A stretch of 64,000 nucleotides of DNA from Gymnorhina tibicen (Eukaryota; Chordata; Aves; Passeriformes; Artamidae), in the NCBI GenBank assembly GCA_013399875.1, contig VXAZ01004027.1:700186-764185 (forward strand). The letters are read 5' to 3'. Below the pieces are notes generated by a model. It was not told the DNA's origin. It saw only the letters and a list, made by a program, of their open reading frames with translations, and did no database searches. A program made the translations under genes and the position numbers. Below are positions 50,101 to 62,100 of this stretch, one piece after another. Position 1 is the first letter of the stretch; each line of letters opens with the position of its first letter.

Positions 50101-53100
50101 TTTTGAGGTGTTAATTTTAAGTAATAAAATTTGTGCTTGCTACTACTTTTTTTTTTCTCTTTTTGTAGAAACATAGAGTATAATAACTTAATTATTAAGG
50201 TGCCCTAGCTACAGTGCATGGTTCTAGATAATTAAGTTTAGACCTTCCTGTTCATGCAGAAAGGTCTAGATTAGATGGACATTCACGTTTCAATTTGTCT
50301 GATCATTTTCAGTTGAATCGTATTAATGGAACTTCATCACCCCAGTCATCCCTGAGTGCTTCAGGAAGGGTGGCAGCTGTAGGACCTTACATCCAAGTTC
50401 CAAGTGCTGGCACTTACGCTGTACCAGTAGATCCAGTGAAGCCACAGTCTCTCACCATTGCTCCTAACTCAACACATGGAAGATCAAAATCTGGTAAGTA
50501 CTTGTGCGATGTTTATTAATACATACGGTTTGAAAAGGGACAATAAAGAAAAGGAGTAATCTTAGTGCTGGTATAATTTCTGTAGTGGAAGAGGCAAGTT
50601 TCAGATATGTTAATACTGTTCTGTGAATTGGACATAAGTCATTTGATAATGTGGCAATTTTGCCTCTTTCAATGAATTTTACTTAGGAGATTGAGTGTTT
50701 TCTTTGAAATTTTACTGGCTGGTACATCCCTAAAAGGAGCGCATTTTCTTCACAGATTCTATGTTGTCTCTTTAATAGCTTTTTCAATTAGTTCTTGTGT
50801 TTGAGTATAATAATGAAATCAACTTTGTGGAAAACTGTATTATAAGTAACTACTTACAGTATGTTGCTTTTTGTCAAGTAAAGCTAGTGAGTAAATAATT
50901 ACTTCTTAGAAGGAGACTAAATAGGAAAATAGAATAAAACTATGGGAGGTTTTTGCTCCATCTAAGATGTGGAAATTTGTGGTCCTTGATGCATTTCTGA
51001 AATGGAATAACCTTAACACTGATGCTGTTTACTTGTTTCTGCCCTATTTAGTGAAGAAGCTGCCCTTCTAGAGTAATCTCCAGAATTTTGTGTCCAAAAT
51101 TGGCTCCCAAGTCTCCTATCATTAATATTCCATCTACATTATAAAATGGAATTATTATTTAATTTGCATTGGAGACGAAATGAAGCAGGTCATATTTGTG
51201 CCTTAAGTTCTCAATTCTAGCAAGTCTCACCTCTCTGCTTATATCTTAGAAAAATCAGAATTCTTAAGAAATTATAAGCTAGGAAAATATGCATAATACA
51301 AATAAAAATGCATGATCCCATTGGTCTAACCACAGGTCTTATTTTACCTGCTCTCCTAGGAGAGATCAAAAATGGGATAAGGAATGACTAGGAAACAAAA
51401 GCTGCTGCAATATTCACATACATTCACATACTTAAAACTGAATATTCCAGCAAAATTTGCAGCAGGCTTTCCAGATGGGGAGGAGGAGAGGGAGGGAAGA
51501 CAATGTGAACCTCTCTGTAGGAAAGAATGTCAGAAATGCCCCCCCAAAAACCCCAAGGTCAGGAAGTAAAACTGGCCAAAGAGAACTTCAAAAAAAAGAC
51601 CCCCATCTTTCCCATTGATATTAGTGATTTAGCAATACCTTTATCAGCTAAAAGTATTCAAAATCTGTACAAACCCCATCACTGTGGTTTTATGGAAAAG
51701 TCTCAAGAATATGGAATGATTTAATTGTGGGGTGAAGGTATAGATTTCCAACAGTTTAGTTTTCAGATTTGTGGATCCTTCTACCACATATGGAAAAAGA
51801 CAGTTCCTAACTTTTAAGTTTACCAACCAGAAATCACAATTTTGTAGTATCAACCTCCCAAAATATATATACCCACCTCTAGGCCTACCTCAGGACGTTT
51901 AATAGTATAAAAGTAATTATTCTGCCTTAGGACTGACTTTGTATTTATTATTTTGAAGGTACTTGAATAGAGTTCTGTGAAATAGATTTATGTAAGGAGA
52001 AGCTTATATGCTCCCAGGAAGAAAAGAAATTGAGAATTTATTTCAACTGTCATGCTTTTATTTCTCATTATCTGAGTGTTCCTGTTCTAATTTTCTCCAT
52101 TGTCATTGTTATAATTTTTCCACCACTTTTTTTCTTTCTTTTTCTGTGTAACTGGATCTGCCTTGGTGTGTCCGGTAGAGACAGACTGTGGGTGTGTGAA
52201 AAAATCTCCAGACACCTGGAAGGTTTCTGATTTAGACATAATAGTGGATCCTATTCTGTCACCTCCCACTTCTCTTCAGTCTGCTGTTCACAATGTCATC
52301 CGCCTGGCACCTACTGTGTTTGACACCCAGCACTGTGAGTCCGTAGAAGATCTCTGGCTAGCTAAGAACTCAGTTTTTAATATGGTCATCTGAGCTCTTG
52401 CACACAGATGCATATTAAACAGCATCTTTAGAACTTGTGTTGTGGTCTGGCGTGTAGAAGATGCTGTTGAAATGTAAAACGGTTGAGAAGTTGCTTTTCA
52501 TCTTTGAAGGAAACAGATTTGCAGCAAATTCATCCCAGGAGTACTAGAGTAGTGTACCTGGGATGAGTTTTCTTCACTGAAAAACTTCAAAATTTTCAAA
52601 ATGTTAGAAATTTATGGCAATCACTAAAGCGTGTTTTAGTATATCTTGGATTGGATAGATGTATAAAATACAGGCTTAGTTGAGTTACTTTGTGGAAAAC
52701 TTCCAAGTTTCCATGTTGCACTGACCCCAGAGTTGGGATAAAAGCTCACTCTGTCCAAGTCAATACCCAGAATCTTGCTGCCTTCCATTGGACTTGGAGT
52801 ATGCTTCAGTTGCTATAGTAAGTATCCTGGATCCACACCTAGAGAAATTTTAGGTGAAGTCAGAAAATGCACAAAACCTTTTGTGTCTGTGTGTCACTGT
52901 CTTATTTATGTAAATGCACAATGGCCTGGTGAGAGCTGAAGTACACTGGGTGTTACGTTTACAGACACAGGCAGGAGGGTGCATTTGGAGGGGAAGATGG
53001 AGCCAGTTGGCTGTGGGGTGGTGAGAGCAGGAGCTGGGGTGGCCTTGTCAGGAGGGTGTTGGCATCAGATCCCCCTAGACCAGGTCGCTCAAAGCCTCAT

Positions 53101-56100
53101 CCAGCCTGGCCTTGAACACCACCTCCAGGGATGGAGCATTCAGAACTTCTCTGGACAAGCTGTGCCACTGACTCCCCAACCTCACAGTGTAAGTTAGAGA
53201 AAGGAGGGAGAGTCTGAATTTTCTTCCAGTCTGTTACCTCAAAATTTGGGCATAAACATGCTGATTACAGTAAGTTTTTGTGTATCTGTCTTTTTAATAG
53301 AAGAGTGTGGGTTGAATTTGCAGGTAAGATGTTTAAATTTGTCAAGTCTTCTGGTGTTGTTTCTGTAAGTGCTTTCCTCGTAACTAAACTTACAGATCCA
53401 GATGCTTTCATGTTTAGCATGAATCAATTATAACACCTTTTACTGATCTTCAAAACAAAGAGTTTTACTGAACGGTAACCTTACTGGAGGTACAGAATGT
53501 CTTGTGTATTTTGTACAGTAAACATTAATTCAGTGCATAGTTGGAAACTTTGCCATTGTTTAGGGTCTAAGTGCTTAGACACTTTTTTGGTCTCGCTCCT
53601 GATAACAAGATGATGAAAAACAAAAGAAACAAAACCCACATCATTTTCAGTTCTTGGATGTTGCTAGTATTGAAGCTGGGCTCATTACTTTACTTCCTGG
53701 CAGTTTGCAAGTGTGAAAAGTGATTTCTGGACTATATACTGTATTCTCAGTGTAAAAATATGCAAGTGTTAATCCTGTTTTGAGATACACTGAACAAAGA
53801 GGGTAAGGCTTATGGATAAAAAGTAGAGTGGTGATGGAAAATTCACTCTCACTAGAATGTTCCTGTGCAGCCTATTTTGAAACTACTATACTAGACAGAG
53901 AATTCTAGAAATAGCCCTGCTGATTCTGTTTTCTAGAGGCGTAGAACTGAAATACGAAACTTGGCCTCTAAATACCTGATTTTCATTTAATATTGGATTA
54001 CTGTGGGGTCCAGAAATATAATTGAATCTCCACACATGCACAATCCCCCTCCATTTTAGCTGCTATCCTGTAGTAAAGTCAATTACATGTGTTACACATG
54101 ATCTTTGCTGATTTAAGTGCTCCACTACAATTACAAGCCATAGGGATGGAGAAATGATCTCCAGTCTCCTTAGAGGAAGAGATGCCTGAAGTTTAATCTT
54201 TTAAAGGCAGATCAAATCCTTAGGATCTAACGTGGGATGTATTTAGTTATTATAAACCATATCTAATTATTAGGCTACTGAAACTCTTTTGCTTACTTAG
54301 AGAACTGAAACTAAATAGTCTCACAAACTTTATTAAAGTAACATATCAATGCATCTAGGACTTCATTAAGGATTTGTTGCCTCAGTTTATGTGCAGCTAT
54401 GCATGATTTTTTGCATATGATGAAGATAAAAGCCCATGACTTGTGTCTTCACACTGTGAGTTAAAGCTGTCAGCTGACTTTATAAATTTATTTAATATTA
54501 AATCTCTGAGGCAATTCTAATCGGGTGAGTATGTTGAGGAAAAACAAAAGGTGAGTTAACCACCACTTCCAGCAAAGGAATGTGTGCTTTTGTTCCACCC
54601 TGCTGTTGAAGGGAGTTTTTACATCCTGTTATGGGTGAATGAATCTGGTAACCATAGTTTAAATTTGGCATAAATCCACTCAGGGCTTATATAGACTTAA
54701 CATTTAGTGTAATTTGACAGTGTCTCTGGATAGTACACAAAGAACTGTGTTGATGAAGTGTTTCTGTAAGGATTTTTACTCTGAATTTGTTTGCCTTCTA
54801 ATAGCAGAATATGCAACACCCAAGCCAAATTTTAATCATATTTTTTCCACAGAAATTTTCAGTGGAATTTGAATGTTAAAGGGTAGTGAACAGCACATTC
54901 TATGCAGTGATTTGGCTTTCAGTATTGATTTCTGAATCAAACATTAATAATGATTTATCTCACTTCTAGAATAAAACTAATCCTGCTGTAATCTAAACTG
55001 GTTTATTTCACATGTTGTTTTGCTTGTTTGCAATGCTAGTATGGATTATCTTAAATCTAGTATTTTTTTCTGTTTTCAAGCTAATGATGGAAATTGGCCA
55101 ATACTTAAACAGAGCTCAGCCCCTGTGGTAAAACCCCCTCAGATCTCCAACACAGACTGGAAAGAATCAAGCATGGATACTGCTTTAAAACAAGGAACTA
55201 TATCCAGCCAGCCTTTGCCAACTTCAGTATTAGGAAGTACTGATAAGCTGGTGGGTTTCATCTGCGATGTATTTATAGATCTGCTTTGCTGAAATTATGA
55301 ACATTTGGCTTTCATAGCTGAACTTACTTCAATTAGATACACATTCCATTTCCCTGCTGCTGTTTATTTAAAAAGTCATAGAGAAAATTACCTTTGTATT
55401 TTTTCTGTTCCTTTCTCTTCTTATCACATTAAAATGTGTGGGTTTGTTTCAACTTTAGTAGTTTGTATTCCTTCCTGTTTTTTACATAACTAGTCTCCCC
55501 TTTTCTCTCTGCTTCTCCTAATCCTCTCCCCCCTGCTTCATGTTTCTCTAATTCATATCTTCGTTAGTCTTTTTCCTTAGTATAGATTATTACTTTTTAA
55601 ATGTACTCTTTTTTCATAAAAATCTCACAAAAGAAGTTATTAAATCCATCCTTAAGTGAGTCCACTAGTGGTGTCTGTCTGTACTGTTGTGCTAGTACTT
55701 TATGAATTCTGTAAGACTATAACCCTTAAAGAATAAGGACTTAGTCTTTAAATTGTTTTGGTAAACTCTGACAGTATATGTTGTCAAGTATGGTATCAAC
55801 TAGACCCTGAGATCCAGAACCTAGAACAAGTTATTCAGGCTTTGCATGTATGCAATAGTTTTGAATTGATATGGATGTGTTACAGCTGAAGGTGCCTTTA
55901 AACAGCAGCCTTTGTCTAAGGTATGATGAGATCTTGTGATAAACTCATGTAGAATCATATCTAGTGATAAAGGAACACAGATTGTTTACATTGACTCCTT
56001 TGCTGTCCCACAAGATTGCTAGTACGGTATGTTGAAAGAGGAATGTTCTTGCTCAGAAGTCCTTTATTTAATTAAATGGTATATACTATTTATTGTTCTT

Positions 56101-59100
56101 ACACAGGGTCTTGACCTGGGGAAGGTGCCACCAACAGTTCCTGGTGTAAGCAAGCAGTTGCCTCAGAACTATGGGACCTATCCAAGCCCAGTTCCCTTAG
56201 GAACAGGTTCTACAAACTCTCTAGAAAGAAGGAAGGATGGCAGCCTGCCCAGACCTGGCACCAGTATAGCAAATCGGCAAAGGCCGGTTCCGCTCCCACC
56301 GCCCAGCAACGCGCACCAGCCCAGCTCTTCACAGCAGATCCAGCAGAGAATTTCTGTCCCTCCCAGCCCCACGTATCAACCCTCTGGTCCCCCCTTGTTC
56401 CCAGGAGGAGAGGGCAGGCCAGAACTGCCTTTGACTGTGGCAATCAGACCTTTTCTTGCTGATAAAGGATCCAGACCTCAGTCTCCTAGAAAAGGGCCAC
56501 AGACAGTGAACTCCAGTTCCATCTACTCAGTGTATCTTCAGCAAGCAACACCACCAAAGAATTACCAGCAAGCTGTGTACAATACCTTAAATAAGTCGGT
56601 AAAAGCAGGTAGAATATATTTTGCTTTTTTTTTCCTTTGAAATCCATTAAGATCTACTTGTTTGGCTTAGTTTGCTTCCCATATTGATTTGGAAAACTTG
56701 TCTAAATCTGTGAGGGAAGTTATTTTTGTGTATGCAGCATAGCAGCAAAATCATTCAATGTATTTTTGAGGTTATCAATAAGTATGCATTGATTTACCTT
56801 TTATTTTAAAACAAGATGCAATTGGAACAATATAGCCTGGATACTTTACTTTGATAAATAAGTTGAAAAAAGTGTCTAGATAAGAGAGTGTTTTTCTCCT
56901 CTTATTGTTTCCTCTTGAAAGAGGAAGAATATTCCAGATGCTACTTGTAGCTTATAATTGTAAGAAGTGTCAGCATCACCAACAGGTAAGTATTTATTTC
57001 TGTTTTGATAGTCCCCAGAACAATATTTTTTTTCCTTCTGTATTAACTTCTGTATTTCCTTCTGTCAAACAAGTAGCAACAGTTTATTTACAAATATTTT
57101 ATTATGTAATTTGAGAACAGCTCTTCACTGTTTTCCATCTTTCTTTTCCTCAGTTTATGGAAAGCCTGTGTTACAGTCTGGTTCAACCTCTCCCTCACCC
57201 TTGCCATTCCTTCATGGCTCTTTGCCTGCCCAGTCTCCCTCACAGCCACAACCTCAGCCTCAGACTGAGGTCACTGAAAAAGATCAAGAGCTGGAAAATG
57301 CTCCACCACCCAGTGAAAACAGCAATGTGGAAAACATTCCCCGTCCTCTCAGTCCTACTAAGCTCACCCCTATTGTGCACTCGCCCCTGCGGTATCAGAG
57401 CGATGCTGATCTCGAGGCCCTGAGGAGAAAACTTGCCAATGCTCCGCGGCCGTTAAAGAAACGCAGCTCCATCACTGAGCCAGAGGGCCCGAGTGGACCA
57501 AATATACAAAAATTATTGTATCAGCGCTTTAATACCCTGGCTGGAGGGATAGAAAGTGCTCCTTTTTATCAGCCAAGCAATGCACAGGACTTCATAGGCA
57601 ACCTGGCTGACGTTGATAATGGGAACGCCAGCACCAATGGCAATATTGAAGAACCAATCCCCGTGCAACCTACAGTTCCTGTCCCTGATGAACCACCCCC
57701 TCCGTCAGATGCCAATGATAATGAATTACCTTCTCCCACCACCGAGGAGATGATAAGCACCGAAACCACAAATCAAACACCCGAGACCACTGAAGACAAC
57801 AACAACAATCTTGCTATAGTTCCTTCGACTGAGCAGTCACCCAGTCCCACCCCAGAGGTCAGTTCTCCAGTAGAAGATGAAGCTCCTTTGCCACCTGCTC
57901 TTCCTCCTCCACTTCCTCCAGTAAGTAACAAAGCAAAAGAACAACTTTGTGAACTACAGAATTAGCTTTGTGTTTAAGCATAACTGGAATATGATAAGCT
58001 TGTGCTCAGCAGTATCTTTGCACTTGAAGTCTCATGATATTAAAAGGAAAGAAAACCAGAGAAGTTCCAGGGAGAATTCTGATGGATTAGTTGCTTTACT
58101 ACTCTAGCTGCTTAATAAGAAAAATATGCAAACAGGTAACAGGAGGTGTATGTATTTTTCAACTTTTTGGAGGTTCTTGTTGTAGAACTAATTCTGGAAT
58201 TTGAGATTGCATTGGGTTTTTTTGGTGGGTTTTTTTTGTTTTTGTTTTTTTTTTTTTTTTGTAATTTGTCCAGCCTTCAAAGATAACTATTTGTATGAAA
58301 CTAATGGTAAGGTGTGTCAGTGGGAAACTTTTTAATTTACAGGCAAGCTGAAATAGCTGTTCTGGGGAAAATGCACTCCTTTTGCCCTCTCAGCTTAGAG
58401 GAGATGGACTAGGGCTAACTCCAGCAGCAGCATAGCTGGCTTGTGATAGCAGAAATGTTCTTCTGATGGGCTTGTGACATACTTTGAATTGCTTCCAAAG
58501 CCCCTCCTCCACCTGCACTAAAATCTTTTAAATACTTGCCATTACCAAAATCTACCACATTTAGAGAATTGAAAAATACAGAAAAAACTGGATTTTATTA
58601 TTTGTTGTTGCGATATCACTCACTCTTCGAAACCAAGGTTCATCTCCACTTTTTGATTCAGGTAGGAACCTTGCATTCCTCTGAGAATTTGACTGCAGTA
58701 TGCACAAGGCTTTGTATGGTTTTCCATGAGCATAAGGGCCAGGATACTTCTGGGAGAATGGGATATGCCAGCAACTAATATTATTCATAATGTGAAGGGT
58801 TTATTTTCCAAACTGAAATAGCCATCCTATATAGGGCCGTAAGTGAAAACAGATCTTACAGAGCTAGAGACTAAAAGCATTCTATAAAAGATGTAGTTAA
58901 TAATAGATTATTTTTTCCCCAGAAAGTGACAAGGACACACATAAGGGATTCAGAATATTCTCAAAACACATTTAAATGTGCCTGAGATCTTGAAAATGCT
59001 GCTTCTGGTAACACCTGCTAGAATGTCACATAAAATAGGTTCATGTTCATGTTTCGTTTCTACAACAAAACTCCCCACTTGCCAGGCCTGATCTACAGCA

Positions 59101-62100
59101 GAGGCTCCTGCTAATTCAAGGCGTTGATTCCTCTAAGTACAGACTCCGGCTTAATTGTGTGCTGCTTTCCAGGCTAAGCAAAAGTTTTCAGGGTGTCTCA
59201 GATAATCCACCAGTAATATGCACAGCTTATAAGATGATGATGCTTAAAACATTAACTTAAGTACTTCATTCGTTATACTCACTATCTTTAATTAGAAGCT
59301 TTGAAATGATATTGGCTTGTTTTTTCATTTTTTAACTGCATAAAATGTAGCAATGTATCAAGCCTTCTATTTCGAGACTTTTAAATAGAAATGATTGCAT
59401 AGTTCTAAAAATCATCTAAGGAAGATGAGATTCATAAATGAATCATTTTTATACTTGTACAACCTGAAATGCCTTCCAACCTTCATCTCTACTCAGACAA
59501 AACGTACCAACTTGAAGAAACCCAACTCAGAAAGAACAGGCCATGGTTTGAGAGTGAAGTTCAATCCCTTGGCTCTCCTCCTAGATGCTTCTTTGGAGGG
59601 GGAATTTGATCTGGTACAACGAATCATATATGAGGTAAGCTTTTAAACAATGGCAACCTCATTCAGTATTCAGGAAAAAGAAAGTGCTGAACAATTTTTT
59701 GTTTTCAACAGGTTGATGATCCCAGTAAACCAAATGATGAAGGCATCACACCTTTGCATAATGCAGTGTGTGCTGGTCATCACCACATTGTGAAGTTCCT
59801 ACTCGATTTTGGTGTAAATGTAAATGCAGCAGATAGTGATGGGTGGTAAGTGTCAAGATTTTTAACTTAGTGTCTGGGAGAAACACCATTTAGAGATGCA
59901 CATTCAAAATCTAGTTAAGACCTGTTCTGGGAACAATTTCCTTCCCCTTTATCCCCAGCAAATGAACGTGCTCTAAAGATGAACTGAAATGCAAGGTTAC
60001 AGTGTGTTCCGCTCCCAAGCAGGCACGCTTAAACCATAAACTAGATTACAGTTTGGCTTTAATTAGTGGTAGAGTTGCATTTCTTGTTCAGATGCTGAAA
60101 TAATTAAACCATAACTAACAAATGACAAAAGTTAATTTGCTTAAGTTTCATCATCATAGAACCCACCACAGATGCTGGTGTTCTTGAAGAATCTCACCTT
60201 ACAGGTAGCTGTAGCATTCCTGAAGTCTTTAGGGGAGGGATGTGAATCCTCACCTTTGTTTTACCTTTCAGGTTTCTTGTATTGGAAAATACCCTTTTAC
60301 ACCCAACAGCTTTGTAAGCTGTGAAAATTACTAGTTTTGCTATCACCTGTTTTATAATGCTTGGCTTTGCTGGAGTCAGGTAAATCCTGAAATCCACCCC
60401 AGCTGCTTGACAGGTTTTGGACAATGCATACACATACTATAAACACAAAGAAAAATTTCCTTTTAAAATAGACAGGCTCTGCATGGCAAGATGAAAGTTA
60501 GGATTCATGGAAGCTTATTTTTTCACATGTACTTTTTTTTGCTTTATTTCAGGACACCCTTGCATTGTGCAGCTTCTTGCAACAGTGTTCATCTCTGTAA
60601 ACTACTGGTTGAATCTGGGGCAGCTATTTTTGCTTCAACTATAAGTGATATAGAAACTGCTGCAGACAAGTGTGAAGAGATGGAAGAAGGTTATATTCAG
60701 TGTTCCCAGTTTTTGTATGGTAAGTTGTAACACCTACCAACTCTTTTCTAAGATTCATCCTGATTTGTCCCTCTGATCTGTGTGTAACAGCTGCTTAGGC
60801 TCCAGACTTCATGATAATGACCCGTCGTGTCCCTGTGCTTTTAAAGTGCTAAAACCAGAATCATCTTTTCATTGTGATGTTGGTTTTAATCCTTCTGGGT
60901 TTTGAATTTCTTAACAGGCTCCTTCAAATGTTAAGATTTTTAAAGTTTTAATTTGGCTTTATTTCAAGGAAATGCTTCTACAGGGAGGTTTTGACAGTGA
61001 GTTGTCAAGTATTTTGACAGAGAGACTCCCAACTTCCAGATGCACAAATTTCTAGCAGATCACACAAAGAAAGAAGTGCACTTTATGAATACTTAACTTA
61101 CAGAAGGTGCTTAGTTACTAAAATATATTTTGCAAGAAAAGCACTTTGATGGAGCAGACAAACTTTTAATTTCCATCGGAGAATTTAAGCTTCCTTATGG
61201 CTCTATTATATCTGACATTGTGTGAGCTCCAAAAGCCTCAAGTGTCCCTGTGCAAGGCCTGCTGTATGAAGCAGTTTCCATTGCATGTATAATAAAAGAG
61301 AAAAACCTCATTCTCTAAATTATTCTGTAAGACTTGGTTTTATCATGCAGTTACATTTCTGACAGCATTTCATCATGGAGGTGCTGAAAACTGTTCATGA
61401 AATGTTATTAACAGGAGACTAGTATTTGGGCCACTGTGTCAATAGTAAAAATTTCAGAGGGGGAAAAGAGGCTATTTTACCATCTGGTGTTGTTACAGGC
61501 GTGCAGGAGAAGCTGGGAGTGATGAATAAAGGGGTGGTGTATGCTCTGTGGGATTATGAAGCCCAGAACAATGACGAGCTGTCATTCCACGAGGGCGATG
61601 CCATCACTATTCTGAGGCGCAAGGACGACAACGAAACCGAGTGGTGGTGGGCCCGCCTCAATGACAAGGAAGGCTATGTGCCTAAAAACCTCCTTGGGGT
61701 AAGTTCTTTCACCCTCTCCCTTCTATTCTTCACATGCACCTGAAGTAGGAATACAAGATGGATCTTGGGTCAGAATCTCTCTGTGCACCATCCAGACACA
61801 GCACTATGAAGCAGTGTAAAGGAGATTATCCTTACTCTCTCTGGCCTCTGTACCATTGTAAACAAAAAGGAGCGGCTACTATTAGGAGACTAGTGCTGGT
61901 TCTCATTGGGCAAGTTAGTATGTTTAATATAGCAATATATTTAATACAGTTTATGCTTTAATAAGTCTTTTTTCTTCCCCTTGGCTAAAATATAGAGCCC
62001 TTATGGAAAGCATGGTGGCTCTATTAGGCAGCTTGAAGCCTTGGCCCAGAAAGTTCTTTGGGAAGGTTCTTAATACCTGGCACAAGATAAGAACATAGGT

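Larger units (their letters stand above)
50494..55080 (+). other. PPP1R13B: PPP1R13B intron 9
   Basis: 4.6 kb, phase 1. It contains a candidate 156-nt cassette exon (52179-52334) and a CR1 fragment (about 53066-53195). The rest is AT-rich. Confidence 0.9.

Noticed and set aside
51384..51569. Short open frame with Cys-rich end in intron 9
   Set aside because: No acceptor/donor pair fits the phase 1 intron, and the Pro/Lys end comes from a C- and A-rich low-complexity stretch.
56922..56985. Perfect donor CAACAG|GTAAGT in intron 11 with a nearby pyrimidine tract
   Set aside because: All plausible acceptors (56922, 56924, 56938) give exons with wrong length or a stop in the required phase 1. 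At best it is a poison exon or decoy donor.
58501..58661. Exon-like open segment in intron 12 starting with a PPPPAL-type stretch and ending CAG|GTAGGA
   Set aside because: The only acceptor (CCAAAG at 58500) has a poor pyrimidine tract and forces a phase that does not match intron 12 (phase 0); in phase 0 it meets TAA at once, and its 161-nt length is not divisible by three.
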